Notes: generated from the letters alone by a model not told the origin. A stretch of 64,000 bases of DNA from Flavobacterium piscisymbiosum (GCF_020905295.1 NZ_JAJJMM010000001.1:4588001-4652000); one strand, 5' to 3'; shown: positions 52,320 to 62,306, counted from the stretch's first letter. Translations and numbers: made by a program.

Positions 52320-52874
52320 TTGAGTATAACAAACCAAAATATCGAAGAATTAATCGCGCTTTGTAAAGAAAACAATCAAAAGGCACAATTTGAAGTTTAC
52401 AATCGTTACAGTAAAGCTATGTACAACGTAGCTTACCGTATTGTAAAAGATGAACATTTTGCACAAGACGTTATGCAGGAAGGTTTCCTTAAGGCTTTTA
52501 CAAAAATTAACGACTACAAACAAGAAGTGGCTTTTGGAGCATGGTTAAAGAAAATAATTGTCAATTATAGTATTGACTTTTATAAAAAAAATAATGCCTT
52601 TCAAGTTGAAGATCTAAGTAAGACATTATATAAAATAGAAGAAAATGATAGTTTTTTTTCTGAAAATATAGATTTGAATTCACTTAAAGTGAAACAGGTT
52701 TTAGATACCATCTTAAGTTTAAAAGACAATTACCGCATGGTTTTGACGCTTTTTTATATTGAAGGTTATGATCAGGAAGAAATATGTGAAATTCTGAATA
52801 TTAGTTATGCTAACTGTAGAACTACACTGAGCAGAGCAAAAGAAGGTTTACGAAAAAAATTAGAGGAGATATGA
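52320..52874 (+). CDS. ECF-type RNA polymerase sigma factor (TTG start)
   Basis: A 184-residue sigma-70 factor of the extracytoplasmic function class. Region 2 covers about 15-85 (YNVAYRIVKDEHFAQDVMQEGFLKAF), and region 4 about 118-180 (LKDNYRMVLTLFYIEGYDQEEICEILNISYANCRTTLSRAKEGLRKKL). The only initiation codon that includes all of region 2 is TTG at 52320, giving the typical MSITNQNIEELI start. The next genes encode a candidate membrane anti-sigma factor and two head-GIN-type adhesin-like proteins, so an envelope-responsive regulon is probable. Confidence 0.93.
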   Translation: MSITNQNIEELIALCKENNQKAQFEVYNRYSKAMYNVAYRIVKDEHFAQDVMQEGFLKAFTKINDYKQEVAFGAWLKKIIVNYSIDFYKKNNAFQVEDLSKTLYKIEENDSFFSENIDLNSLKVKQVLDTILSLKDNYRMVLTLFYIEGYDQEEICEILNISYANCRTTLSRAKEGLRKKLEEI

Positions 52875-52954
52875 AATTGCTATTAATAAAAAGTTTGTGC
52901 GCACAAATAAATAAAAAAGCGACGACAGATTCACCACTAACAAATAAATTTTAG
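52871..52954 (+). CDS. possible 27-residue ORF between the sigma and anti-sigma genes
   Basis: The ATG at 52871 overlaps the sigma stop as ATGA, and its own stop ends 4 bases before the next gene, so it exactly fills the gap. It encodes MKLLLIKSLCAQINKKATTD and seven more residues. Within it lies the perfect 14-bp palindrome tttgtgcgcacaaa (52894-52907). The gap may be coding, or may carry a regulatory hairpin instead. Confidence 0.3.
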   Translation: MKLLLIKSLCAQINKKATTDSPLTNKF

Positions 52955-52958
52955 ATAT

Positions 52959-53498
52959 ATGAAAAAGGAAAATGACGAATTAGATCAATTATTTGAAAAA
53001 TTTGAAAATCAATGGGATGTAAAAAGGATGAATGCAGATCATCAGGTTGATTTCTTAAATAAATTGAATAACAAAAAACAACCAAAGAAAAAGAATCATG
53101 CAGTTTGGGCAATTGCTGCTTCTATTGTGATATTACTGGGAGTGTCTCTGTTTTATAATAATAACGAAAAGCCTAAGGAATTCAAATTTGCTTCAAAAGA
53201 AACAAAAAGAACCGATTCGATATTTAGTATTTTAATTGATAATGAGCTAGTTAAATTAAAAGAAAAAAGTTCGCCTGAAAATGAGCAAATCATTAATGAC
53301 GCATTAAAACAAATGAAAGTTTTTGATGCAGATTATGCAAAAATTATAAAAGAAGTTCAGAAAAATGGCGAGAATAAACAAATTATTTACGCCATGATCA
53401 GCAATCTTCAAACCAGAATATCTTTTTTACAAACAGTTTTACAACGAATTGAAGAAAACGAAAAATTTAAAAATACCACAGATGAAAAAACATTATAA
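52959..53498 (+). CDS. single-pass membrane protein, candidate anti-sigma factor
   Basis: A 179-residue protein with a cytoplasmic N-terminal 45 residues rich in charge (DELDQLFEKFENQWDVKRM ... KKQPKKKNH), one helix (about 47-66) and a charged helical extracytoplasmic part with a coiled-coil look (ISNLQTRISFLQTVLQRIEENEKF). It has no zinc-binding HxxxCxxC motif. Position directly after an ECF sigma gene and the topology suggest an anti-sigma or regulatory partner. It overlaps the next gene by 17 bases. Confidence 0.65.
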   Translation: MKKENDELDQLFEKFENQWDVKRMNADHQVDFLNKLNNKKQPKKKNHAVWAIAASIVILLGVSLFYNNNEKPKEFKFASKETKRTDSIFSILIDNELVKLKEKSSPENEQIINDALKQMKVFDADYAKIIKEVQKNGENKQIIYAMISNLQTRISFLQTVLQRIEENEKFKNTTDEKTL

Positions 53499-54540
53499 CA
53501 TACTTATCTTATTCATTTTGATTCCTTTTCTAGGATTCTCAAATGATGATACTTTTATTTCTAAAGAAAAAAACATCAAGAAAACCTTTATTGTTAATTC
53601 TAATGCAGGAATTGATATTGAGAACAAATACGGTAACATCACTGTAAGCACCTGGGATGAAAACAAAATTGACCTTGATATTACTATTAAAGTTTCGGGC
53701 GGAAATGAAAATTGGGTAAACGAAAGATTAAGCAGCATCGATGTCGATATTAATGCGCTGAAATCTATGGTTACCGCTATCACCAACATTGGAAATTCTT
53801 CATTAAAAAGCAGAGGAAGCAGCAATAGTTTTGAAATTAACTATGTGATAAAAATTCCAAAAAACGGAACTGTAAAACTCAATAATAAATACGGGAATAT
53901 TACGACTCTCAATTTAGAATCTACTACTGATATTGCTTGTAAGTATGGTAAAATTATATTAGGAAAACTTAATGGGGACAGCAATAGAATCGAAATTGGA
54001 TACAGTCAGAATTCAAGCATTGATTATATTAAAAACGGAAACATTGAAGCACGTTATTCAGGAATAAAAATAAATGAATCCGGTAACTTAAATGTTGATG
54101 CAAATTATACCGACGTATCATTGTTAGACGGTCAGAACATTAAATGCAAAGGAAACTACGGCAGTTTTAAATTTCAAAAGATAAATTCACTTATTGGCAG
54201 TAGTAATTATGTAACTATATCTATTGCAGAGGTTTTAAATAGCCTGAATATTGATGCTACGTACTCAAAAATAAATGTAGAATCAATGAGTGAAAAATCA
54301 AAGAATGTAAATATTAATACAGGATATACCAATATTGCTTTAGGTTATGACGCCAACTATTCTTTTGACTTTGATATTAATACAAGATATGGAAGTATTA
54401 AAAATGACAGCTCTTTAGAAGTTATGGTTAGCGAAATTAAAAGTAACAACAAAAGAATAAGTGGGTATAATAAGAAAAAAGGACAAAATAAAGTCATCAT
54501 TAATTCTAGTTACGGAAACATAATTCTAACTAAAAGATAA
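53482..54540 (+). CDS. exported DUF4097-like beta-helix protein
   Basis: I choose the ATG at 53482 (352 residues) because it starts a signal peptide (MKKHYNILILFILIPFLGFS). It overlaps the anti-sigma candidate by 17 bases. The mature protein consists of repeating short beta strands such as NKYGNITV, NNKYGNITTLNL, CKYGKIIL, VDANYTDVSLL and NTRYGSIKND, which form a right-handed beta-helix of the DUF4097/adhesin type. Together with the next gene it forms a surface-protein pair controlled by the ECF sigma factor. Function unknown. Confidence 0.82.
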   Translation: MKKHYNILILFILIPFLGFSNDDTFISKEKNIKKTFIVNSNAGIDIENKYGNITVSTWDENKIDLDITIKVSGGNENWVNERLSSIDVDINALKSMVTAITNIGNSSLKSRGSSNSFEINYVIKIPKNGTVKLNNKYGNITTLNLESTTDIACKYGKIILGKLNGDSNRIEIGYSQNSSIDYIKNGNIEARYSGIKINESGNLNVDANYTDVSLLDGQNIKCKGNYGSFKFQKINSLIGSSNYVTISIAEVLNSLNIDATYSKINVESMSEKSKNVNINTGYTNIALGYDANYSFDFDINTRYGSIKNDSSLEVMVSEIKSNNKRISGYNKKKGQNKVIINSSYGNIILTKR

Positions 54541-54584
54541 TCGAATCATAAATCAATCAAAAACAACAATTAAAGAATCAAACA

Positions 54585-55316
54585 ATGAAAAAAACTTTTA
54601 AACTATTCGTATTTAGCGCATTATTAATAAGTTCTATTGGAAATGCACAATGGTCAAACAATAAAATTAAAGGAAACGGAAAGGTTGTTTCTGAAACAAG
54701 AACAACATCAGATTATGATGTAATAAAAGTAGCCGGCTCATTTGATGTAGATTTGGTAGCAGGAAAAGAAGGTAAAATTATCATTAAAGGAGAGGAAAAT
54801 CTAGTTTCGGCTATAAAAGTGGAAGTCGAAGATAATGTCTTAAAAATTTACGTTGAAAAAGGCACTAATATCAGACCGAGCTTGGGTAAAAAAATCGAAG
54901 TTACTGTTCCTTTCGAAAAAATATCAGAAGTAAGCCTGGCAGGTTCAGGAAATGTTCAGTCTAAAAATGCTATTAAAAGCGATAAATTTACAGCAAAATT
55001 GGCAGGGTCAGGAAACTTTAACCTGGAAGTAAACTCAAATAATTTAGAGTTAAATTTAAGCGGATCCGGAAATATCAATTTAAAAGGAAGTTCAGATAGT
55101 TTAACAACCAAACTTGCAGGATCAGGAAATATTGAAGCTACAAATTTGAAAGCTAAAAATGTTGATGCAAACGTTTCCGGATCTGGTAACAGCCGTGTTA
55201 ACTGTGCAGAAAACCTAACAGCAAGAATTGCAGGTTCAGGTGATATCAAATACACCGGAAATCCTGAAAAAAGAGATGTAAAAGTTTCTGGTTCAGGAAG
55301 TATAACAAAAGTATAA
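54585..55316 (+). CDS. head-GIN domain (DUF2807) protein
   Basis: A 243-residue exported protein (signal peptide to about residue 21, IGNAQ). The DUF2807 domain spans about 45-240, beginning DYDVIKVAGSFDVDLVAGKEGKIIIKGEENL and continuing with regular GSGN repeats (SLAGSGNVQSKN, KLAGSGNFNLEV, NLSGSGNINLKG, KLAGSGNIEATN) of about 20 residues. These form a beta-solenoid. The family is called putative auto-transporter adhesin head-GIN, but binding activity is not shown. It is the last gene of the sigma factor operon, and a terminator follows. Confidence 0.93.
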   Translation: MKKTFKLFVFSALLISSIGNAQWSNNKIKGNGKVVSETRTTSDYDVIKVAGSFDVDLVAGKEGKIIIKGEENLVSAIKVEVEDNVLKIYVEKGTNIRPSLGKKIEVTVPFEKISEVSLAGSGNVQSKNAIKSDKFTAKLAGSGNFNLEVNSNNLELNLSGSGNINLKGSSDSLTTKLAGSGNIEATNLKAKNVDANVSGSGNSRVNCAENLTARIAGSGDIKYTGNPEKRDVKVSGSGSITKV

Positions 55317-55390
55317 TTGTAAAACACTATAAGAATTACAATCATCAATCAAATCAATTTGTCTTAATTTACTACAGATTAAATCCCCCG

Positions 55391-55423
55391 AAAGGCACTT
55401 TATTAATTTAAAGTGCCTTTTTT
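55391..55423 (+). terminator. terminator shared by the head-GIN and convergent MFS genes
   Basis: A 12-bp stem (aaaggcacttta at 55391-55402 / taaagtgccttt at 55409-55420) with a 6-base loop and a T run. The right arm contains the last codons of the convergent MFS gene, whose stop begins at 55408. Confidence 0.88.
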
Positions 55424-56727
55424 GGTACTCTTCTCAATAAGAAAATTGCTGTAACGAAAAATATTCCCAGAATAAAAATTGCAGAACGAGGACTTCCCGT
55501 AATCTGGTCAATAACACCGTAAACACACATCCCTATTACAATTCCTATTTTTTCTGCAACATCATAAAAACTGAAAAATGAAGCAGTATCTTCTGTTTCA
55601 GGTAATAATTTTGAGTATGTCGAACGCGACAATGCCTGAATTCCTCCCATTACAAATCCTGCAATAGTGGCTGCAATATAAAAATGTAAAGGCAGATAAA
55701 TAAAATAAACGATCACACAAAAAACTACCCAAATAAAGTTAATTACAATCAGGGTCGGAATATTACCGTATTTCGCTGAAGCTCTTGAAGTTGCAATAGC
55801 TCCAACAACCGCTACAAGTTGTATTAATAAAATGCAAATAATTAAACCTTGCGTACTATCTTCTTTAGATTCCCATTGAATTTCCTGTGCTCCAAAATAG
55901 GTAGCAACCAACACTACAGTTTGTACCGCCATACTCGAAACGAAAAAACCTCCTAAATAACGTTTTAAAGGAATGTTTTGCTGTAGCAATGCCCAAACTT
56001 TCTTTAACTCTTTAAATCCATTAAATACAACAGATCTTGTTAGTTTTTCGCCCGTTTCTTTTCGTCCTTTTGGTAAATAATAATAAGTGTATTGGCTAAA
56101 AAGTATCCACCAGACCCCCACCATTACAAACGAATATCGCATTGCTTTCATAGCTGCTTCTCCATCTGATCCAGTGATTCCGAAAATTTTTGGTTTCATG
56201 ATCATTGCTAAATTAATGATCAACAAAATTACACTTCCAATATATCCTAACGAATATCCTTTGGCACTAATTTTATCCTGTTGTTCTTCAAACGCGATAT
56301 CCGGCAAATAAGAATTATAAAAAACCAAACTTCCCCAATATCCCAGTAATCCAAAAAAGTAAAAAGCCAAGCCGATATAAATATTGTCTAAGTCAAACCA
56401 ATACAGCCCCATACACGATAACGCCCCCAAATAACAGAAGAATTTCATGAATGCTTTTTTATTACCAACATAATCGGCAATTCCCGATAATAAAGGAGAT
56501 ATAAAAGAAACTACTAAAAATGCCATAGCCGTGATAAAACTAATCAAAGCCGAATTTTTTAAGTGCATCCCAAAAACATCAATGTAATGGTCACGTTCTG
56601 AAAATAAAGCTTCATAAAAAATAGGAAATACTGCTGATGCGATTGTAAGCGTATAGACAGAATTTGCCCAATCATAAAAAGCCCAAGCATTTAATAATTT
56701 TTTATCTCCTTTTTGTAAATTTTTCAT
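55408..56727 (-). CDS. MFS transporter of the UMF1/Atg22 family
   Basis: A 439-residue inner-membrane protein with about 12 helices. The N-terminus LNAWAFYDWANSVYTLTIASAVFPIFYE is the signature of the UMF1/vacuole effluxer Atg22-like family. A central motif G-S-L-VFYNSYLPDIAFEEQQDKISAKGYSLGYIGSV (about 130-165) and ALSRSTYSKLLPETEDTASFFSFYDVAEKIGI (about 360-391) are also typical. Members probably export amino acids or related small molecules. The gene shares its terminator with the head-GIN gene. Confidence 0.92.
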   Translation of the reverse strand: MKNLQKGDKKLLNAWAFYDWANSVYTLTIASAVFPIFYEALFSERDHYIDVFGMHLKNSALISFITAMAFLVVSFISPLLSGIADYVGNKKAFMKFFCYLGALSCMGLYWFDLDNIYIGLAFYFFGLLGYWGSLVFYNSYLPDIAFEEQQDKISAKGYSLGYIGSVILLIINLAMIMKPKIFGITGSDGEAAMKAMRYSFVMVGVWWILFSQYTYYYLPKGRKETGEKLTRSVVFNGFKELKKVWALLQQNIPLKRYLGGFFVSSMAVQTVVLVATYFGAQEIQWESKEDSTQGLIICILLIQLVAVVGAIATSRASAKYGNIPTLIVINFIWVVFCVIVYFIYLPLHFYIAATIAGFVMGGIQALSRSTYSKLLPETEDTASFFSFYDVAEKIGIVIGMCVYGVIDQITGSPRSAIFILGIFFVTAIFLLRRVPKKAL

Positions 56728-56843
56728 AGAAATGGTTTTGTTAACAAGCTACGAATTTATCTATTTTTTATTATAATCAAATAGAAATTTGATAAATCAT
56801 GTATTAATAAATTATAAACAACTTAAACTTTTGTTTTACATAA

Positions 56844-56875
56844 AAAAAGCCATTCACCGTGATGAATAGCTTTTT
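56844..56875 (-). terminator. terminator of the M48 protease gene
   Basis: The arms aaaaagccattca and tgaatagcttttt pair with one mismatch around a short loop. On the minus strand a T run follows. It lies 24 bases past the stop. Confidence 0.8.
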
Positions 56876-56899
56876 GATTATTTTTTGAGCAATTTATTT

Positions 56900-57712
56900 T
56901 TATCTAATAACCCCAACTTTTAATGCTGTCGCTTTTGCTTCAGGAATTAATGATTTTAGGTTTGCGATTCTAGTTGCATCAGCAGGGTGAGTACTCATAA
57001 ATTCCGGAGTTCCTGATGCTCCTGATTTTGCTGACATTCTGGTCCAGAACGCGATTGCATCATCCGGATTATAACCAGCAATTGCCATAAGTGTTAATCC
57101 TATTTTATCAGCTTCGGTTTCGTTACTTCTACTAAACGGAAGCATTACTCCTACTTCAGAACCCAACCCGTAAGCCTGAGCAAAAATTTGCTGAGTTGAT
57201 TCCGACTTTCCACTTGTTGCTGCCCCTAAGGCTGCACCGCCAATTTGCTGTAATTGTGCCGCACTCATTCTTTGTGCACCGTGATTCGCTAATGCGTGAG
57301 AAACTTCATGCCCCATTACAGTAGCAAGGCCAGATTCGTTTTGTGTTATTGGAAGAATTCCCGAATAAACTACAATTTTACCTCCTGGCATACACCAGGC
57401 ATTAACTTCTTTATTATCTACCAGTTTATATTCCCAACGATAGTCAGTTAAATATTGAGACTGACCTAAAAAAGTCAAATATTTCTCAGCAGCTTTTTTA
57501 ATTTTTCCGCCAACAGTTTCTACTAATTTAGCATCTGGAGTTCCTGTAATAACTTTATTCTCCGCTATAAACGTACTATATTGTTGAAAAGACGATGGAA
57601 ATAATTCACTGTTCGAAACGAAGTTTAAATTTTTCTTTCCTGTAACAGGATTAGTTGCACAGCCGACAACTAAAACAGCTGCCAAAATTCCCGATAATAA
57701 ATGTTTTTTCAT
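56900..57712 (-). CDS. M48-family metallopeptidase lipoprotein
   Basis: I set the start at 57712 (270 residues) because the residues then begin with a lipoprotein signal, MKKHLLSGILAAVLVVGC, with lipobox Cys18. The zinc motif HEVSH is at 135-139 (GHEVSHALANHGAQRMS), and the third ligand Glu lies in NETEADKIGLTLMAIAGYNPDDAIAF. This is the BepA/LoiP-like M48 type without the TPR extension. It is probably attached to the outer or inner membrane on the periplasmic side and has a role in envelope protein quality control. Confidence 0.93.
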   Translation of the reverse strand: MKKHLLSGILAAVLVVGCATNPVTGKKNLNFVSNSELFPSSFQQYSTFIAENKVITGTPDAKLVETVGGKIKKAAEKYLTFLGQSQYLTDYRWEYKLVDNKEVNAWCMPGGKIVVYSGILPITQNESGLATVMGHEVSHALANHGAQRMSAAQLQQIGGAALGAATSGKSESTQQIFAQAYGLGSEVGVMLPFSRSNETEADKIGLTLMAIAGYNPDDAIAFWTRMSAKSGASGTPEFMSTHPADATRIANLKSLIPEAKATALKVGVIR

Positions 57713-57798
57713 GATATTTAAATTTTTAACACACACAAAAATACAATTATAATTATTTCTTATTTTATATAATTACGTAAATTTTTATCAGAATTTAC

Positions 57799-60198
57799 TT
57801 ATTCACCACTTATATGAAGTTCACTGAACTCTTTATCAACAATTAAGAAATGATTTTCTTCGAATGCAATTTTGTCGAAAGCGATTATTTCATTGTCAAT
57901 TTCAATTTCTGTTACTTTAAATGGCAATCCAATTAAGTTAATTTTATATTTTGAATAAGGCGTATCGTACTTTCCTTCTTTATGAAGCTGAACAATCAAT
58001 TCTTTTTCTTTACCTATTGTTCTAAAAGATAAAAAGCTGTAGCGGCCTTTTTTATAATCATAACCGTCCTGAGCATCTTCATAAACTACTGATTTTTCTT
58101 TTCCGTTTTTAAAGTAAAGATCGAGCGTTAGTTCATCAAATTCAAGTTCACCCACATATTGCTGAACCGGATATTTTGGGATGATAGCGCCCGCTTTTAT
58201 AAAAACAGGAATTTCATCAAATTTAGTATCAATCCAGACTTCTCTTCCACCTGTAGAAAACTCATTGGTCCAATAGTTATACCACTCGCCTCTTGGTATA
58301 TACATACGTCTACCTACAGCATTAGGTTCAAGTATTGGACATACTAATATTTGATTTCCAAAGATGAATTCATCGTTTCTATAATGTGTCTGCGTATCTT
58401 CCTGATCGTAATAAACTAATGGTTTCAGCATCGGAATTCCCTCTTCAATATATTGCCAAAACATGGTGTACAAGTACGGCAATAACTGATAACGTAAACT
58501 CACAAACTTGCGGGTAATATTAATCACTTCTTCATCAAAAGCCCAAGGTTCCTGATTACCATGATCTCCGGATGAATGCGTTCTGCAAAACGGGTGAAAA
58601 ACACCTAATTGTATCCAACGTGCGTAAAGTTCACCTGTAGGTTGTTCTGCAAAACCTCCAATATCAGAACCAGTAAATCCCATTCCGGAAATACTCATTC
58701 TTTGTACCTGAATATTGGCAAGCCATAAATGTTCCCACGTTGCTACATTATCCCCAGTCCAGGATGATGTGTAACGTTGTGCTCCTGAATACGCTGATCT
58801 GGTAATTACAAATGGACGTTTAGGATATGTAAATCGTTTTACGCCATGATATGTCGCTCTGGCCATTTGCGTGCCGTAAATATTATGTGCTTTTCTATGG
58901 CTGCAAGGATTTCCGTCATAAACGTGACGAACATCCATTGGGAATGTTTTATTGGGAACCTCCATAACAGCCGGTTCATTCATATCGTTCCAAACACCTT
59001 TTACACCTATATCTGAAATTAATTCTTTAAATAATCCAGCCCACCATTCTCTAACTACGGGATTTGTATAATCAGGAAAATTACATTCGCCTGGCCAGAC
59101 TTTACCTTTCATATACGGTCCATCGGCTCTTTTGCAGAAATAATCTTTTTCTAAAGCTTCCTGGTAAACCCAGTAATCTTTATCTATTTTAATTCCCGGA
59201 TCAATGATTACGATCGTTTTAAAACCATCTTCTGCCAGTTCTGCAACCATACGTTTTGGATCTGGAAAGTAATTTTTATTCCAGGTAAAACATCGAAATC
59301 CTTCCATATAGTCAATATCAAGATAAATGGCATCGCAGGGAATTTTAAGCTCTCTGAATTTAGATGTAATTTCTTTTACTTTACTTTCCGGATAATAACT
59401 CCATTTACATTGATGATATCCTAAAACCCAAAGTGGCGGTAATTCCGGCTTGCCTGTTAAATCAGTATAAGTCGTAACTACATCCTGCATTTGCGGCCCA
59501 TAGATAAAGTAGTAATTCATTTCACCGCCTTCAGCCCAAAAGCTGGAAACGTTTCTTCTTTCCTGACAAAAATCAAAGAAGGTTCTAAAAGTATTATCAA
59601 AGAAAATACCGTAAGATTGTTTGTTGTGTAGACCTATATAAAACGGAACTACTTTATATAAAGGTTCCTGATCCTTTTGATAAGCATATTGATCTGTAGC
59701 AAAATTTTCTAATCTTTTGCCTTTTAAATTCATTTGAGTCGCTTTGTCTCCTAGTCCGTAAAAACATTCCCCATCTTTAGATGATTTACTCATTTTTACG
59801 ATATTTCCACCATATTCATAACTTTCTTCCCAATGAAAGCCAAGTTCATCCTCAAGAATCAAAAGATCGTTTAAATCATAAATAGACAAACGAAGATCTG
59901 CTTTTTGAATTTTACATTTTACCTTACTGGTTCTAATAAGAAAATAAGTATCCTCTTCTGTAAGTTCTAAAAAATTATAACCGTGCAGCTGGGTTTTATC
60001 TATTGCATAGGAGAAATCATTACTGAAATATCCTTTTGTTGTAAAGCGAAACCGAATTAAACTGTCTCTAAGAATAGTGACTTTTAAGATTACTTTATTA
60101 TCTGTATTAAAAAAAATAGAATCGCCTTCATGTTCAAATGAAACGATTTTTGACGGATATAAATCGCCTTTATATTCTAATGATGTATTTGTAATCAT
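57799..60198 (-). CDS. glycoside hydrolase family 31 alpha-glucosidase
   Basis: I place the start at 60198 (799 residues). The longer frame adds a Cys-rich non-typical N-terminus. The GH31 barrel has the nucleophile Asp405 in WNDMNEP and the acid/base Asp483 in WTGDN, plus PPLWVLGYHQCKWSY (about 255-269) and IYLDIDYMEGF (about 291-301), the substrate-pocket motifs of alpha-glucosidases. A beta-sandwich N-terminal domain and two C-terminal beta domains flank it. No signal peptide is seen, so it is cytosolic. It may cut alpha-1,4-linked glucose from glycogen fragments, in keeping with the glg genes upstream, from which a 203-base gap separates it. Confidence 0.93.
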   Translation of the reverse strand: MITNTSLEYKGDLYPSKIVSFEHEGDSIFFNTDNKVILKVTILRDSLIRFRFTTKGYFSNDFSYAIDKTQLHGYNFLELTEEDTYFLIRTSKVKCKIQKADLRLSIYDLNDLLILEDELGFHWEESYEYGGNIVKMSKSSKDGECFYGLGDKATQMNLKGKRLENFATDQYAYQKDQEPLYKVVPFYIGLHNKQSYGIFFDNTFRTFFDFCQERRNVSSFWAEGGEMNYYFIYGPQMQDVVTTYTDLTGKPELPPLWVLGYHQCKWSYYPESKVKEITSKFRELKIPCDAIYLDIDYMEGFRCFTWNKNYFPDPKRMVAELAEDGFKTIVIIDPGIKIDKDYWVYQEALEKDYFCKRADGPYMKGKVWPGECNFPDYTNPVVREWWAGLFKELISDIGVKGVWNDMNEPAVMEVPNKTFPMDVRHVYDGNPCSHRKAHNIYGTQMARATYHGVKRFTYPKRPFVITRSAYSGAQRYTSSWTGDNVATWEHLWLANIQVQRMSISGMGFTGSDIGGFAEQPTGELYARWIQLGVFHPFCRTHSSGDHGNQEPWAFDEEVINITRKFVSLRYQLLPYLYTMFWQYIEEGIPMLKPLVYYDQEDTQTHYRNDEFIFGNQILVCPILEPNAVGRRMYIPRGEWYNYWTNEFSTGGREVWIDTKFDEIPVFIKAGAIIPKYPVQQYVGELEFDELTLDLYFKNGKEKSVVYEDAQDGYDYKKGRYSFLSFRTIGKEKELIVQLHKEGKYDTPYSKYKINLIGLPFKVTEIEIDNEIIAFDKIAFEENHFLIVDKEFSELHISGE

Positions 60199-60401
60199 AT
60201 CGCTAAATGAATTAATTATAATAACGCTTATCTCTCTTTCAAACATACAAAAAAAGCACATAAACGTGTATCAATATAAGGTTTATTCACGAAAACGTTT
60301 TTTCTGAATGAGTGTTAAATTAGATATCAAAAAACAAACAATTCGCTAATTTTAAAACGTTAAATTGATAAATTAATAGTATGAAAAATCATAGCTGTTT
60401 T

Positions 60402-62306
60402 TTATACTAAAGAATAAACGGTAACACTTAGCGGAGGCAAAAGTAATTCAACAGAAAAATCTCTTCCATCATAAGCGCTTTTTTCAATTTTTAAAGTATT
60501 TGTATTAGCCAATCCACTTCCGCCATAAATAGTAGCATCACTATTGAAAATTTCCTCTAGTTTGCCTTTTTTCGGAATCCCTATTCTATAATTTTCCCGA
60601 ACCACTTGCGTGAAATTACAAACTACAATTAAATTTTCATCAGGATTATTTCCCTTTCGAATATAAGATAACACCGCATTTTGATGATCCGAATAATTAA
60701 TCCATTCAAAACCTTCTCCTGTAAATTGCTTTTCATATAAAGCAGGGCGTGTTTTGTACAAATTATTCAAATCTGTAATCACTTTTTTAATGCCGGAATG
60801 ATAATCGTACTGAAGTAAATGCCAATCAAGGCTTTTTTCAAAATTCCACTCATCACTTTGTCCAAATTCCGAACCCATAAAAAGTAATTTGGTTCCGGGA
60901 TGAGTAAACATATAACCGTACAACAATCTTAAATTGGCAAATTTCTGCCATTCATCGCCAGGCATTTTATTGGCGATAGATTTTTTTCCGTACACTACTT
61001 CATCATGAGAAAACGGAAGCATAAAATTTTCGGTAAAAGCATACGTCATCGAAAATGTCAAATCATTCTGATGGTATTTTCTATAAACTGTTTCTTTCTG
61101 GAAGTATTTTAAAGTATCATGCATCCAGCCCATCATCCACTTCATACCAAATCCTAAACCACCTGTAAAAGTTGGTCTCGATACCATTGGAAAAGAGGTG
61201 CTTTCTTCTGCAATAGTTTGAACTCCATCAAAATTAGCGTAGATTACTTCATTAAACTCTTTAAGAAAACTAATCGTGTCCAGATTTTCCCTTCCGCCAT
61301 AAATATTAGGTTCCCACTCGCCTTCATTTCTGGAATAATCAAGATATAACATCGAGGCAACAGCATCAACGCGTAAACCATCGGCATGATAATGCTGCAG
61401 CCAAAAAACGGCATTGCTAATTAAAAAAGCACGCACTTCATTGCGACCATAATTAAAAACCAAACTTTTCCAATCCGGATGATAACCTTTTCTGCGATCG
61501 GGATGTTCGTATAAATGCGAACCATCAAAAAAGCCCAAACCATGAGCATCATCAGGAAAATGCGACGGAACCCAATCTAAAATAACACCAATACCAGCCT
61601 GATGTAATTTATCAACCAAAACCATAAAATCCTGTGGTTTCCCGAATCTTGAAGTTGGCGCAAAATACCCTGTCAGTTGATATCCCCAAGACGGATCATA
61701 AGGATATTCCATTATCGGCATAAATTCTACGTGAGTAAAACCAGTTTCCTTTACGTAATTCACCAGATCATCTGCAAGTTCTAAATAGGTTAGAAAACGA
61801 TTGTTTTCACCACGCTTCCATGAACCTAAGTGTACTTCATAAACAGAATAAGGTTTATCTAAAGCATTGTTTTCTTTACGGGATTGCATCCAGTTTTCAT
61901 CCTTCCAATTATAATCTAAATCCCAGACAACCGAAGCTGTATGAGGCGGTTTTTCGCAGTATAAAGAAAATGGATCGGCTTTCTCAGTTACAACTCCATT
62001 TATGTTGGATTGAATTTTATATTTGTAAAGTGTTCCTTTCTCGATACCCGGAATAAAACCTTCCCAAATTCCCGAAGAATCCCAACGAACCTGCAATAAA
62101 TGCTCTCCTTCTGTCCAGTAATTAAAATCACCAACAACCGAAACAGATTGAGCTGTTGGTGCCCAAACTGCAAAGTAAACGCCTTTTACTCCGTTAACTT
62201 CAACTAAATGTGCTCCTAATTTTTCATATAATTTGAAGTGTTTGCCCGCTTTGAATAAATCAATATCAAAATCAGTAAACAGAGAATGCGTGATAACTTT
62301 ATTCAT
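60402..62306 (-). CDS. glgB: 1,4-alpha-glucan branching enzyme
   Basis: A 634-residue GH13 enzyme that forms alpha-1,6 branches in glycogen. It has a CBM48 domain (about 38-125; VYFAVWAPTAQSVSVVGDFNYW). The catalytic barrel has motif I DWVPSHF with Asp244, motif II GLRVDAVA with nucleophile Asp314, motif III EEST with the Glu pair 367-368, and motif IV FSHDEV with His434/Asp435. The C-terminal beta domain ends DGRDFSVELLLPPLSVTVYSL. It lacks the extra N-terminal N1 domain of E. coli GlgB (728 residues), a common short type. glgC lies 77 bases upstream on the same strand. Confidence 0.96.
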   Translation of the reverse strand: MNKVITHSLFTDFDIDLFKAGKHFKLYEKLGAHLVEVNGVKGVYFAVWAPTAQSVSVVGDFNYWTEGEHLLQVRWDSSGIWEGFIPGIEKGTLYKYKIQSNINGVVTEKADPFSLYCEKPPHTASVVWDLDYNWKDENWMQSRKENNALDKPYSVYEVHLGSWKRGENNRFLTYLELADDLVNYVKETGFTHVEFMPIMEYPYDPSWGYQLTGYFAPTSRFGKPQDFMVLVDKLHQAGIGVILDWVPSHFPDDAHGLGFFDGSHLYEHPDRRKGYHPDWKSLVFNYGRNEVRAFLISNAVFWLQHYHADGLRVDAVASMLYLDYSRNEGEWEPNIYGGRENLDTISFLKEFNEVIYANFDGVQTIAEESTSFPMVSRPTFTGGLGFGMKWMMGWMHDTLKYFQKETVYRKYHQNDLTFSMTYAFTENFMLPFSHDEVVYGKKSIANKMPGDEWQKFANLRLLYGYMFTHPGTKLLFMGSEFGQSDEWNFEKSLDWHLLQYDYHSGIKKVITDLNNLYKTRPALYEKQFTGEGFEWINYSDHQNAVLSYIRKGNNPDENLIVVCNFTQVVRENYRIGIPKKGKLEEIFNSDATIYGGSGLANTNTLKIEKSAYDGRDFSVELLLPPLSVTVYSLV

